A DNA stretch of 64,000 nt from Phlebotomus papatasi (GCF_024763615.1 NC_077223.1:11098001-11162000), one strand, 5' to 3'. Counted from the stretch's first letter, positions 1-12,843 are shown. The notes: generated by a model from the letters alone, not told the origin. Numbers and translations: made by a program.

Positions 1-707
1 TGGAAACTTCTTAAATACAAGAAAAATACGCGAGCGTAAAATGCTTCTATTGGAAACATATTAATTCAAATGGAGACAAGGGAAAGTTTCTAATTGGAGA
101 CAAACAATGTAAGTGAAACCGCAGCGAAAGGCTTCCAAAACCTTGTTGAGTTGCTCTTGAGTGCAGGATTTGTTCTTATTCCTGGTATTTTCTCCTTTTC
201 CATCTAAAACAATAAGAAAATCTCTCCAAAAAAATCTTATTTCCGGGGTTTCCTATTGAAGCATTTGCAGACACTTCAGAAAAAACCTTTTTGTTCACGA
301 AATAGGTAATTATTTCATTTGAAAACTTCACGTACCGTTAACAATAAAGATTAGCACTGAATTTAACTAAAATTAGCCAGAAATATGACATAAATGTTAA
401 ACAAAACGAATAAACAACAGTCACCTTATTGTGTTTTTCATTGGAAAACATGGTCGATCGATAAAAAATTCGATGGTGAAAAGGTACACTTTTAATTTTT
501 CTGAGAAATTAACAAAGTAAAATTTGTGAATATGAATGGATTTTCGCTTTATTTGGAGCAAAATTAACTAAATAATGAAATTGTGGTATAGAAAATATAT
601 GAATATAATAATTTAGTACTGTATTTATCATAAAAACAATGACGTTTCCATTTGGAGTAGCGAAAAATTTCCATTTGGAGCAGGTTTTGAATTAACTTAA
701 TTTACCC

Positions 708-978
708 TAACCCATAAACAAGTTCGTAAAAGTTTGTACTTTTTTCACAAACATTGTTCGAAAGATGATCATTTCTAGATTTTTGTTTGTAGATTTGTAG
801 ATTTTTTTGTCTAGCAAAAATGTACGAGCAAATGACAAAATTTAACAATTTTTTTGTGTTTTTACGAACATTTACAAACAAATCTTTGTAAAAGTACATA
901 AAATGCTCGTCAAATGATCAAGTTACAAACAATATTTGTGAAAAAGATACAAACTTTTACAAACTTTTTTGTGGGTTA
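708..978. repeat. ~270-bp imperfect palindrome (MITE-like)
   Basis: Left TAACCCATAAACAAGTTCGT and right, inverted, TAACCCACAAAAAAGTTTGT, paired for about 65 bp through TTCACAAAYATTGTTYG. Confidence 0.55.
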
Positions 979-1056
979 TACGATTTACGAACATTTCGTA
1001 AATCCCCAGTAGGAATTCACGAACATTTACGAACAATTTTCCAATTTATTTTTTCT

Positions 1057-2250
1057 GTATAGGTAGAATAGCATCCATTTCACAAACTTTTAACAAACAA
1101 CTTTAAAAGCCTTTGCGAAATATTTTCAAATTGTGAAATATTTGTCACTTTAATACAAATAACAAAATATTTGGTAAAAGAAATTTTTCGACATCATGGT
1201 ATTACAGAAAAGCGTTGTACTTTCTTATCGATTGTTTTTAAAAGTTGTTCAAAAGTGTATTGAAGTTGCAAATGAACAAACAAACCAAACAAACAATCTC
1301 GATTCAACAAATATCTTTGTTTTTCTATTTTACATTCAAAATTAAACTTTTCTTTAGAAAACTTTGCTTACTTTTTATATAGTCTGATAGTAAAAGTTTC
1401 TGATGTTATGTTTAAAGTTTGTCAAAAAAAAAGTCTGCCAAAGAGGATTTTAATATACTCTGAAAAAATTTTCTTGTTAAACGGACAAATGGATCTTATA
1501 CAAATTTTGTCAAGAAGATGTTGTTTAATATGGAAAAACATCGTATTGACAAACTTTTAACAAAATGCAGTAGGCCGTCGATTTGACAAAATTTCTCTAT
1601 ATTTTGTATGGAAGAACATTCTTTTGACAAACTTATTTTTTGTTAATTTGGCAAGATGTTTTTTTTTGTTCAGAGTAGGTAGAATGGCGTCCTTTTGACA
1701 AACTTTTAACAAACAACTTTAGCAACTTTTCTTTCAGTGTTGCAAAATTAAAAATAAAGGTTGCTAATTGAGAATTTCGAAATGATAGTCTCTTTATAAT
1801 ACAAATAACAAAATATTTTGTAAAAGAACCGTCGATTTCATATTGTCGCTTGGGTCAGCAATTGTTGTAACTTGCTCATCATTTAAATCAGCCATTTTTG
1901 TGTAGTCTGTGCATTACCTTACTATTACAAGAGTTGTTGTTGTAGATGATGAGGAAATTACGGAAATTGCTAATCATTGTAATATAATTGTTCGTAAAAG
2001 TACGTTAAAAAAATTTTTTAAAGTTGGAATTGAACAAAAGACACATCCCTTCAAAAAACATTTCTGTCTCTTTATAGTTTATATTCAAAATTAAACTTTT
2101 TTTGGAAATCTTTTTAAATTTTCCAAGTAGTCTAGTAATTTCTAATAATTCTTAGTCAAAAAGTTCTTCAAAACATAATGCTAATATCGGTAGAATAGCA
2201 TTCTTTTGATAAACTTTTAACAAACAACTTTAAAACCTTTTTTTTTAGAG
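1057..2250. repeat. Three-copy direct repeat, ~0.5-0.6 kb period
   Basis: GGTAGAATRGCRTYC...ACAAACTTTTAACAAACAAC recurs at about 1060, 1678 and 2192. The following AATACAAATAACAAAATATT word recurs at about 1152 and 1798. Tandem duplication of an AT-rich unit, or of element ends. Confidence 0.5.
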
Positions 2251-3628
2251 TAAAACTTTCGGAAATTCTCATAAGCAATTTAAAAAAAAAACATGTTCAC
2301 AAAACAAAAGTAGTAATGCGTAAGCCAATATGCTGGAAAAAAAATATTTTAATTGTGATTTTAAACCCGTAAATATTGTATGTATATAATATTAAGACAA
2401 ATGGACCTAAATACTTATAATGCAATATATTTTATATTTTTGTTAGTCTTTTTTTGTGTAATTGCGTGAGATCATTTTTTAATGTATATTTATTTGTCTT
2501 TTTTTAAAAATATAGTATTAACTACTGCCGAGTAATTTTATCAAATAAAAAGACATCTTTATAAAAGAAATTATATCATTAATTGAGCTTCCTAGTAGTT
2601 AAAAAAAAAAGTATTTTTGGGAGGGTTTGAAAAAAAATAGACGCTCAATGAAAGCAGCAATTACAGGTTCTTATTTTCCTTAAAAAAATACTAAAAAAGC
2701 TCAATAAATTTTAGGACAAAAAAAAATGTTACAAAAGACCCCAAGTATTAATCATAATCATTTTAAAACAACATATCCGTATTGAAGTATACATCAGTGT
2801 AAATGTGATAAGATTGCGAACAAAAATATCAATTCCTAATCACAAATTGAGATTTATCTTTCCAAAATTTAGAAGAAATAACAAAAAAAAAACTAAATAA
2901 CTATAAATACAAAATTTCTTTTGGAATAATAGACTGAGACAGAAAATATTGCAGAATAACGACGCAGTTGAGATACAAAGAACAAAAAATAAATAAATTG
3001 AATAAATAAATGTAGAAACCTCTATAATAATCCGTACTTACTTAGTGGCTGTATTGAAATATCATAGTTATAATACATTTAAGTTGTGCATTTAAGAACT
3101 GCATTAGAAAAAAAGACAAGTAAATTCCATCTTCAATTGTTGACATGAAAATTAACACAAAAAGAAATATTTGTAGCTATTGAATATACGAATTTTGAAG
3201 ACATAAAAAATAACATTCCTATAGAGTTTGAGGTGTAAATAGAAAATACAACTCAAAAGTAAAAGTTTTAGATTAGCGAGTATGGGAATGAGAGATTATT
3301 TTGTAAGGATTCAGTCACGATCATTGAGAAAATGTGCCTTGTAGCCATGTAAGAATTATTGTAAATACTTTCTCATCGAGAATAAATTGTGTATTTCATT
3401 TCGATAAATATAAAAATATGCTTTTTTTTATTCTCTCTTCGCTTACTGTTTCTTGAAGAAAAGGATAATATTTGCACATTTTGTTTATGGCCTTATTTTA
3501 GGTTTTTAGATTAAAAATAGATGACAAAGTGTCCCAGAACTTATGAAATTTTCGAACAAAGCTCTGCATTATCTTTCGCAAATCAACCCCTCATTGAAAA
3601 CTAATAAGAAAACACAGTTTTTTACTGT

Positions 3629-4027
3629 GTTATCACACTTGCACATTAAAATTTTAATATGATTCACATTAATTGTCGCTGGTGAGAGTCCAAATGTGTA
3701 ATTTGTGTGTTTGAATCATTTTATATTCAAAATTTGATCTATTTGTTGATAAAAAGATAGACTTGGCCCGCAAAATTTGATATAAATTGATTTATAGCAT
3801 TAATGCGAAAAATTAATGCGATTTTCTCTTTAATTTTTTAATGTGAAAAAATATTTATGCTTTAGGTAAATTTAAACTTATTTTTGCAGGCCAAGTCCAC
3901 TTCTTTATCAATAAATAGAAAAACCCCAAATATTAAGTGACTCAAAGACACAAATAACATATTTGGACGCTCATAAGCGACATTTAAGGTGAATCACATT
4001 AAAATTTTAATGTGCAAGTGTGATAAC
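3629..4027. mobile_element. MITE ending GTTATCACACTTGCAC, copy 1
   Basis: About 50-bp inverted ends (GTTATCACACTTGCACATTA and complement) plus a second internal inverted pair (ACTTGGCC...GGCCAAGT), so the whole element can fold back. Sister copy at 47937. Confidence 0.75.
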
Positions 4028-4721
4028 GCCGTTAAGGATATAACTTGCAAACTTAAAACAACCTTAACAATTTGACACTGAAGAATCAGTAGAAAGAACA
4101 AATAGAGGTCAGTGGTATGAACAAAATCTTCATCTAAACACTTCTTAAATCATAACCGAAAATAAAAAAAAATATACTGGAGCAGCTTTCGAAATTAAAT
4201 CCAGATTTAAGCAAAACGGTTGAGAAATAGGCCCTACAGATTTAATTCAACCAATTGAGCCATTTGTTCTGAACCAGTATAATGGCTTTTCTTTATAAAA
4301 CAGCTTTTGGAAAATGACTTGAAAAACATATTTTTCTTGTGACCTACGTGCACATGCATGGTTATTAATTATACAAGCAACAAAGGGATTTTTCATCCCG
4401 GAGGTTGGAATCGACGATAAGACGGAAATGGCCGCATGGGGTGGGGAAAACAGAGGTAAAAATAAATCAAATCAAATGCTCTGCGACGAAGTTGTAAGTC
4501 AATTTCTCTAAAACAAAAAGATTTTATTTTAATAAGAAATAAAAATGTCACAAATTACCCCATTCCTGAATATTTCTTCCAACATTTATATTAAATGTTT
4601 ACGAAGTCAACATTTACAAAATAGCTAATAAAAAAAAGAAGAAATTTCCATTCAAAATAGGGGAAAATGGTATTTGTCAAAATTGAGAGAGGTAAATTTT
4701 CTACGACAATATGACCCTTAT

Positions 4722-4926
4722 ACGGGCTTCAGACCTAAGGCTTAGCCATATGGCTTAACTTCTCTAATTTCTTCTTATTCAAGATTTTTTGGAAAATTTT
4801 CACTTAAGATTGGTCAACATGGGTTAGTGATCGATTGAATTTTGAAAAACCAATAAAATTTGTTGCTATTTTGAATTTTGAGACCATCGGAAACTGGGCT
4901 AAACCTTAGGTCTGAAGCCGGCCTTA
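4722..4926. mobile_element. ~205-bp MITE with ends GGCTTCAGACCTAAGG
   Basis: Inverted ends GGCTTCAGACCTAAGGCTTA / TAAACCTTAGGTCTGAAGCC. It abuts the RTE-like fossil at 4935. Confidence 0.6.
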
Positions 4927-4934
4927 CGGCCCAT

Positions 4935-5280
4935 TGTCACTTATGGTTTAAAGGTAGTGCCAATGACCCAAGCTGAAGAGCAATCGCTATCAGGACAAAC
5001 CATGAGCTGGAACTCATTTATGAGGAGTCATACTTTATGGCCACTATCATAGTACGCCAAATCAGCTGGCTGAGACACATCCAGTGAATGCTTATTGAAA
5101 GGATGGCTAAAAGACTACTAAACAGTGAGCCTAAAGGGACAAAGATGACAAAAATGAGAGGACGTCCCAGGAAACGATGGAAGGAACTATTGGAAATATC
5201 ATGGAGAGTCGCCAGGACTGGAGGAGGCTAGTGCGAGAGGCCCTGTCCCTTGAAGGAACGTTGCAGCCACCTAAGTAAGT
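4935..5280 (+). pseudogene. Decayed 3' tail of an RTE-like non-LTR retrotransposon
   Basis: Translation gives recognisable but broken pieces: NHELELIYEESYFMATII, then RQISWLRHIQ, RMAKRLLNSEPKG, RGRPRKRWKELL and, after a frameshift, RQDWRRLVREALSLEGTLQ. This W-x-GH-x-x-R...RGRPR-x-W...DWR-x-x-V series is typical of the C-terminus of RTE/BovB-type reverse transcriptase polyproteins. It has at least one stop codon (TGA after HIQ) and one frameshift, so it is dead. The 5' part is missing. Confidence 0.75.
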
Positions 5281-5879
5281 GTAATATGATCATTATAAGA
5301 TTTCTTCGATTTACTGAGAGCTTGTGGAAAAATTAAATATCCCTTTTGCAACATTTTTCCCCAAGTTTTTCTATATTCTATCTCAACCATTTGCGATATT
5401 TTTAAATAGTAAAATAAGTAAGAAAGAAAAAAAGAAAGAAAAAAGAAAGATAAAAAACGTTTGGAGATATTGTTCTTTTATTGGAAGTCATCGAAGATCG
5501 GAAGTCGATATCTTTTACCGTTTAAGAAGCTCCAGCACGGTGACACGTTGAGAAAAAGACAACTGCTCATCTTGAAAAAACTTGCATACAAATTGGTAGG
5601 AATTTTTGACAAGAACAGAATTGACGAGAATTTTAGAATCGCTATTGGAACAAAATATATCAAAATCATTTTTGATAAAATTTTTGAAAAAAAAACACGA
5701 TTCGAGATTATTTTTCATACTTTCGTACTGGTTGACTGTTGAAAGAAGTGGAAAAAAATGTTTGTAGGGATAATATTTACTGAATTTTCGTGGAAAATTT
5801 CCGAAAAATTCGAATGAAATTATTTTTCTGAAAATATTGTTCCTAGTGGAATCCAATGCAGTTTTGAAGGACTTCTTAA

Positions 5880-6408
5880 CCCATTCAGTCAATGTACCAG
5901 AAATACTTGAGATAGAATGTTCATATTTTGGGATTAGTTTTCTACAGATTAATAGATGAATTTTTTGAAAAGAAATAAATTTTATCTATTATGGGGGCGC
6001 GGGGATTCGCCCTCAAACACACGTTTTAACGGTCACTGAATTTAAATTCTGTGCATTAATTTATTAAAAACTCTATTGCTTTAGATAGAGTAACTATCCA
6101 AGAAAACAAATTGGCAACCAAAATTCAAATCAAGAAAGAGGAAAGACGCCAATTTGAATAAATTCGACGGGATGTCGAATTTTCCATCCGCCATTTTGAG
6201 CAAAAATTTTGCATGACCTTCCGCGAAGCAAGAAAATAATAACAAAATGTATTTTCATCTCTGTCGGACTATTTTTGTCAAGTAATTGAAGAACTAAAGT
6301 TACTAAAAATCCATTCCCGATAGAAATTCGAGTATCAGTTGCTCAGGAATATATCATCTAAAATCACTCAATTTGCGTATGATGTATAATACCATGGTAA
6401 GGAATGGG
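5880..6408. mobile_element. piggyBac-type MITE, copy 1
   Basis: 529 bp with terminal inverted repeat CCCATTC and flanking TTAA at 5876-5879 and 6409-6412. TTAA targets and a CCC start are piggyBac hallmarks. No transposase frame. Near-identical copies at 32763 and 62212. The non-LTR element inserted right next to its right end. Confidence 0.85.
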
Positions 6409-6423
6409 TTAATTAAGTGCTTA

Positions 6424-7489
6424 GATAGATAGATAGATTTAAATTGGGGGCAGCAGGCGGCGTCCATCCTCCTCATGCTGCTTCAGCTCCATTCCCGACT
6501 CCATCCTCAGCTAAAGCCACTCCACCCTCCAAATTCGTGTCCACGCCAACCTGTCCGCTGCATCCAGGCCTCCGATTGGGCCCCTTATGCATCCCCTCTT
6601 ATAATAGTCCCTAAATTTAGGGTGTTGTGAATTGAGCCAGCCAGTCTTACGGATAAATTCCATTAGACTGGCCGGTTTCAATTTTGGGAGGTCATTCCAG
6701 TCTAGCACCACTTTTCCAAGTAGCGCTCGCCTGGTGTTGTAAAGGCTGGGACAGTCACATACATAATGTAGGACCGTTTCCTCAGCGTTGTCACAACCTC
6801 TACAGATTGGATTACACTCAACACCCAATCTGTTGAGGTGTTTGTTTAGACAGTGTCCAGTGAGAAGATCAGCAAATTGCCGCGCTTTGCAGCGGTTACT
6901 GCTCACCAGGTACTCCGTCCTTTTCCTGTCCACAAGTGGCATGAACAGTCTGGACACGCGACAGTTGCCTGTAGCCGCCCAGATCGCTTGATGTTGTGCG
7001 AGTAAATCCTCCCCAATGATGGTTTTCTTCATTTGGGGCGACACTCCCACGGCAGGTTCGGGACCGATGAATTCGGTCTTCGCTCCTGCCACTGCGAGGC
7101 GATCAGCCTCTTCATTACCCACAATACCACAGTGCCCAGGTACCCAATGTAGACTGATCTCACAGTTAAGTGAGGCCGTTTCTAACATTTTCCGGCACTC
7201 GAGCACCAGCGAAGAGCGGGATTTGTTTCCCGATATGGAGAGCAAAGCAGCTCTGCTATCAGAAAATATGTTAATTTTCCTGCCAGAAACCCCAGATTCA
7301 GTCAGAGTCTGAACCCCAATTAGGATTGCTGTGACCTCGGCCTGGAATACTGTAGTATACCGGCCAAGTGGCACTGACCCACCAATTCCGAGTTCCGGAC
7401 AGTGGTACCCGGCTCCAGAGGAGCCGTCTAACCGTGAGCCGTCTGTGAAGAGTGCAACCGCACCGGGTTCATTGATGACCCCTTCCCGG
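6424..7489 (-). mobile_element. 5'-truncated non-LTR retrotransposon with intact RNase H and zinc-knuckle region
   Basis: On the minus strand an open frame runs from about 7488 to 6511 (about 325 codons) without a stop. It begins inside the RNase H domain: all four catalytic carboxylates are visible in FTDGSR, FQAEVTAI, IFSDSRAAL and NEEADRLA, with HWVPGHCGI as the conserved helper motif. A Cys-His cluster, CRGCDNAEETVLHYVCDC, follows. This is the 3' end of an RNase H-bearing LINE polyprotein (I/LOA-like group; exact clade not certain). The element ends in a (TCTA)n-type tail at 6424-6438. An 11-bp target-site duplication, TTAAGTGCTTA, flanks it at 6413-6423 and 7490-7500. Intact frame and perfect duplication argue for recent insertion. 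Confidence 0.9.
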
Positions 7490-7500
7490 TTAAGTGCTTA

Positions 7501-8700
7501 GTAAGTACTTAATTTAATGTGTTAGCTTAGGATTCAAAAAAAAAACTCTCATTTAGGCTCCCAATCAACTGTACATCACTTCTAATCACAATGTATCCCC
7601 CTTGTTTCCATGTTAATCTCTATCCAGTGGATTTATGAACCAAATGGGTTGAATGCAATGGAATGGGTTGAATTTCTGGGAAACGCGCGGGAAAGCCATA
7701 TGAAAGAACGTACCAGGAAAGTAAAGGATCTGTTTGCAATTTGAGGGTCAGGAATTGTGGATGTGTGTGAATGTATGTGGGTGGACAAAGTTTCCCGACC
7801 ATAGACGAGGGTGGGTGGGTGGCCAAGATGTCTGGCAGCCACTTTCGATTTTCATTCGGTACACCCCAGACCCGAAGTCCTATTGATCCATCGTGAGTGA
7901 CAGAGGAGGTGCGTCTTGGCGTAGGGGCATCTCCCCCACAACGCGCGTGGATTTTGCGCAATTTGGGGCACTGCCGAAGCCACCTGTTCCGCGAAGGGTG
8001 CGAAAAAGCGCGAGAAGGGTGCAGCATGTCTGATGGCGAGTCACCATAAATCAGTATCAATTTGTTTAGCGTGTAGACAAGCTGTGTTTCCGTAACATTT
8101 CATTTCGTAGACTGGACACCATCATCTTTAAGAACACCCACCAAATTCTGAATTATTGCCAAAAACAAAACACATAAAACTGATCCCAAGTGCCTGATTT
8201 TAGCTGAAAATTTCGAATAAAAAAAACCGTGCAATTTTTCTCTGTGAAAAGATCTATCTTTTTCGTGCTTCACTGGTGGATTACGTTTTTTCATCCCCTT
8301 CCCCGTGCAATTTTGTTTGAGCTCCGAAGGGCATTGTGCGAAAAATTGTTTATTTGCTTAAAGCTCTACTTTAGCAGCTTTTTTTCAACTTTCTTTGTTG
8401 CATCCTAAAAAGGTTAATATACTCCAAGTGCAAATAGAACATTGTGGCCACATTGTCACGTCCTTTGTTGGAAGGCAAAAAAGGTGACATTGAGAGGCAT
8501 ATGCAGATGAAATTGGGTGGTTTCTCTCAACCCAAGACCAAAACCACCAAAAAAGGATAAAGTGATTGTGGAGCGTGGTGGGAAAAAGTGATAAAATTGT
8601 TCAAGTTTTGAAGGAAGAATATATAGCTGAAGCTTAAAAAAAAAGTCTTCTTAATTGGGTTGTCGATTTTTGTGTTGAAGCGCAAGCTGTATTTCATCGA
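7501..8700. other. Mixed-composition region upstream of the gprs 5' exon candidate
   Basis: A less AT-rich patch (about 7640-8060) with CACAACGCGCGTGG-like words precedes the TATA candidate. No gene is supported. It may be promoter-proximal regulatory DNA of gprs; that is inference from position and composition. Confidence 0.3.
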
Positions 8701-8706
8701 TTTGGC

Positions 8707-8713
8707 TATATAA
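8707..8713 (+). promoter_or_regulatory. TATA box candidate upstream of gprs exon
   Basis: TATATAA in the context GGCTATATAAATTTTCC, followed about 115 nt later by a splice donor. In this AT-rich DNA a TATATAA alone is weak evidence; its value comes from the donor and the acceptor-preceded start codon of gprs. Confidence 0.3.
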
Positions 8714-8737
8714 ATTTTCCACGTGAAAGTGTGTTAG

Positions 8738-8829
8738 TTGATGTGATTGTGTGCGAGTGATCTAATACAGTCAAAAGGTCCTGCTATATACCTTAATCCC
8801 CGACCGAGGAGCAGACGCTGCTGCAACAG
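8738..8829 (+). other. Candidate 5' non-coding exon of gprs
   Basis: A TATATAA box lies at 8707-8713 and a good donor, CAACAG/GTAAAA, at 8829/8830. The gprs start codon sits 2 nt after an acceptor at 16055, so at least one upstream exon must exist. This is the best candidate I see, giving a first intron of about 7.2 kb. The exact 5' end is a guess (about 30 nt after the TATA box). It could instead belong to another transcript. Confidence 0.35.
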
Positions 8830-9454
8830 GTAAAAATGCTAAGGGTGTTATTGCGTCAAATCACAGCATGAATATATTTGCGAGGGTGGATGGAAAACTT
8901 TTACAAGCCAATAATAGAGCTCCAAACCACTGGAATGGATTAAAAATAGCCCACCAGTGACCAAATTTTCCCAATCTCTTGTCGTCCCAAAAAAAAAAAA
9001 ACAGAATAAAAAACCAAACAGCTCCCGCAGAAAATTAAACCAGGGAACTCTCTTTGGGATATTCACAGCTAATATTCCTCCCAATATCCGTCCCTCAAAA
9101 TTGATTCAATTTCCCATCCAATTTACTGCATTTTCCGCATTTTCAGGGCCATCAATTTAATACATCTCATCTCGCTGGGTGAAGGAAATTTGCATTTGAG
9201 ACACCATGGCAACAGCTCTTCCAACGTACCATCCGTCACTCTTCAGTAACGTATCACCTTCAACTCTTTTTTTTATTTTTCCTCAGATGTGATCCTTTCA
9301 TAATCACAGCAATTGTAATGCTGCTTTTCAAATAATGACCTTCGATTAGCCTTAAACTTATAGGGTAGAAGAATCTAAGTAAGACAATATTATGACGGAA
9401 CGGATATCTTATTCTTTCACAAAGTCCCAGTAGATATGAGAGATTTATTATAGA

Positions 9455-10193
9455 CCCGTCAAATCATTGCTCTACCTGCCGATTTTACTCTGAGCTTTTT
9501 TGAATTGTAACGGTATATTCTAGTACATTCAGAGGAAATCTGTAGATTTTCTGCAGAATTTCTGTCAGAAAATCTGCAGATTCTCGGCAGAATTTCTGCA
9601 TTGGAAATCTGCATAGTATCCATTGTCTCAACAAAAATATTGTTGATTTATCAATAAACTATAGAAGTTACAAAGAAAATGGTATGCTCTGCTTAACAAG
9701 CGTTACCGATTAAACATTTTAGATAGCTAAAAAGATGCGAGCAAAAATACTAATTTCTTAAAAATCGCCAATCGAATGATACAAAAATACAAAATTTAGA
9801 TCGACACTGTGTTTAAAGATATCACTTCACTATACTTCTACTTATAACACGGCGTCGCAGAATTCTTTATTTTACATAAACACTGTGATATCACCAAGAA
9901 TAACGTTATTGAATTTTGCAAACTTCAGTGAAAAATATGCCATCTTTTCTGACACAGCTGTCTGGAAAGTCTGGAATGTAGAAAAATCTACAGAAAATCG
10001 GCAAAATATCTACAGAAATTCGTCAGAGTGTGCACCAGGATTTGTCAGAAAATCTGGAAAAATTTCTGACGAACTTTGTCCCAAGCCCAAATAAAATTCG
10101 TAATATCTACAGATTTCTCGTCAGATTTTCGGCAGAGGTGCAGATATTTTCTGCAGAAAACTTAAAGATATCTGACGAAATTATTTGACGGGG
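9455..10193. mobile_element. Element ending CCCGTCAAAT, rich in TCTGCAGAAA words
   Basis: Inverted ends CCCGTCAAAT and ATTTGACGGG. Both flanks carry clusters of TTTCTGCAGA and TCTGACGAAA words in opposite orientation, so the ends can fold on each other. Confidence 0.55.
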
Positions 10194-10944
10194 AGAGTTC
10201 CACTTTCAAAAACCGCAAAAAGCACGCGAATTCACTTTTTTTCATAACGGTTCATAACCAAAAAATTTGCATATATATATCGGTCTAAAAATTGGACTGA
10301 ACTAAATTTAATTTTGTGTGATTTTAAAAGGAAGAAGAAGAGTATGAAAGAATAAGATAGACATATACAAAACTTTTAGGAAAAAAAGGGATGTAAATTT
10401 CGACTTTATGTAATTCTCCTGATCTAAAAGGTGTGCCGGAGCCATAAGAAATGTATTTCAAATTTAACGCGTGAAAAATATTTGCACACAATTCAAAAAT
10501 TATTTTGTAAATGAGCTCATAAAAGTAGGCAATTCATATTAAATTCTTTCAATACGTTTTCACTTAATCCAGAACTGCTTGTATTAGTAAACTTTTATAA
10601 GAAATTTCCCAAGATGCAAATAACACCTTTTGTGTTTAAATGCGCCATTCTACTTTATGTAGTCACATAGACCTGGCCAAAAGCACTATAAGCAAATTTC
10701 TCACTTCATAAAAAATTTCTTCTTCAAGCCATTTTTTTGAAAATCAATTCAAATCGAAAACTTTTTTTTTATCTTAACGAGAAATGTGTTTTTCAAGTAA
10801 TTTCCTATAAAAACGGGCTTTTCACTGGTTCAGAAAAGATAGAAAAGGTGAACTGGAACAAGTTGCCACGTAACACGGACTCTAATCATTTTTTGATAAA
10901 AATTCTTCGTTAAAAAATTTCGTTAATATGAAGTACAATGTTAT

Positions 10945-11492
10945 AGGGTAAAATGGGGTAATTTGGAACCATTTACAATTTGGAACACTTAAAAATTGAG
11001 AATAAAAAGGAAAGAAAAGAAACAGCTATCTTTGTGATCAAGAGTCAGAGTAGTTGTGGTATAGTCAGATCAATGCTAAAAACGTTAGTCTCAAAAAGGA
11101 ACTATTTACAATCATCCTCGTTCCGGATTTGGAATTAATTGGAAAATTCGATCTTTTTTTTCAATTTTTCAATTAATATAATGCTTCTAAAGCATCCAGT
11201 TGATCGTAATCAGTTTTCATCTCTTCTTGGACATCTTTGAGGAGTTTTCCCTCCACAAATTTCCTGGACATAAAGTACTTTTAGCTCATTGTATAATTCA
11301 AATTCAAATTTCGAGTTTTCCTATTTTTTTCTATTTTTTTCAAACCATAAAACGAAATTTGAGGTTGAGGTACAAATCAAATTTCATATGAATTGAATCA
11401 CAACTTCTATAAATTCATAAAAGTTTATCACTAACCTTTCCTCTTCATAAGTCCGATATGAAGCATATATTTCCTAGAATTAAATTTTACCC
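10945..11492. mobile_element. Possible relative ending GGGTAAAAT
   Basis: Left GGGTAAAATGGGGTAATTTG, right ATTTTACCC, flanked by TA. The left end resembles 14038-14254 (GGTAATTTGGAACC, AATTTGGAAC). Only the outer ~9 bp pair. Confidence 0.35.
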
Positions 11493-12347
11493 TATCAAGG
11501 ACAATTGTAATTGGCAATTGAAGTGCGTGAAGTCATCCTAAAAACCTCACTACGCGTATTGATTTAGCATTGAAAGCTTTCAATGTTAATTAAGGATGCA
11601 TGAATAGATTAAGTCTCTCAGGCTCTATACTAAGGGAAGAGCGGGGCTTTTTTGGACGAAGACTATCCTTTCTGCTGAAGAAATTTTACTTTGAAAGCAC
11701 CCATAACCGAGAGGTTCATGAATCACTAAAGGGAATTCAATGGCATTTCCAAGTCTGGAATTGATTGCTACACTTTTTTTTCGTTTTTGATTTATTTTTT
11801 TTATTCGGTGCTAATTTTTTTGAAAAAAATTACTCCCTATTTGCTGTGGAGACCGAAAATCATGTGCTAAAGCAAAATTTTGCTAGTTTTTAGCAAAATG
11901 AAACTGATAAAGTAAAGACAATCATCAAGCCTAATTTTCCAAATATAACATAAAACATTACAAACATAACATTCCAAACATAAACAAATTGTTTCTTGAA
12001 AAGATTTCTTTTTTAAGAAAAGGCAATTTTTTTCTCTAATGCATTTAATATTTCTCAAATTCTAAATAAGAAAGAATTTTTTTTATTGTCCTAAATATAT
12101 ACCTATAAAAAAACATTTCGGTCTCTCTCATGTACAATGTAGCCCTGTTCTACTCTTTGTGTATACTATGCAAACATTTCAGAAATTCCTTGAATTTTAG
12201 GAAACACTCGTAGGTATTGAATTTTGATGAGTGTCACTGTAAATGTGGCACAAATTGATTTATTAGTTGAAAGGGTGCCAACTAATTTGCTTTAATATAT
12301 TCCAAGAAATAAGCTACATTATCATACGTTATTAGCAAACTTATCGT

Positions 12348-12536
12348 AGATGCGGGTAGCTTTGTACTCCGAAGGTGATCTTGCACACCTTTTCGAAAAC
12401 TTTTCTTTAAGTCTATCATTTGTGGATGGTCTTTACTAATGGGACCTATAAAGACCATCCTTAAGTGCTAGCTAGAATTAAAGAAAAACTTACGAAAAGC
12501 AAGGGTGCAAAATTACCTGCATCTGCGGTAGGGTAA
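12348..12536. repeat. ~190-bp imperfect palindrome
   Basis: Left TAGATGCGGGTAGCTTTGTA and right, inverted, CTACCGCAGATGCAGGTAAT, with a central pair GGATGGTCTTTA / TAAAGACCATCC. MITE-like. Confidence 0.5.
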
Positions 12537-12843
12537 ACTTTATGTGAATTTCAAGGCTTCTACATATCGGGAGCATTTTTCGTAAAAAAACACATTTTTG
12601 ACAGAATTTTGACGTTTCTATCTGCAGCAGTGTAGACGATTTCCTTCAAAAAATCAATTTTTGACGAAAATAACTACCAATGTATAGATGCTATTAAGTA
12701 TATAATTTTATTGATATTTTATTGAAACTCCCTTATGACTACTTTGTCTTTTTTTTGTCAAACCTAACATATCAAATATTTTAAATTAAATCCATTTTTA
12801 ACTACAATTCTTAATGTTAATAAATTCGAAGATCTGTGAATAA

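Noticed and set aside
5324..5892. Overlapping small frames on both strands
   Set aside because: AT-rich repeat DNA related to the AAGGTGTCTACACATT family; no coding signal.
7620..8060. 146-codon minus-strand open frame
   Set aside because: It lies in a less AT-rich patch where long frames arise by chance; no domain, no splice context and unusual composition. Better read as non-coding upstream DNA.
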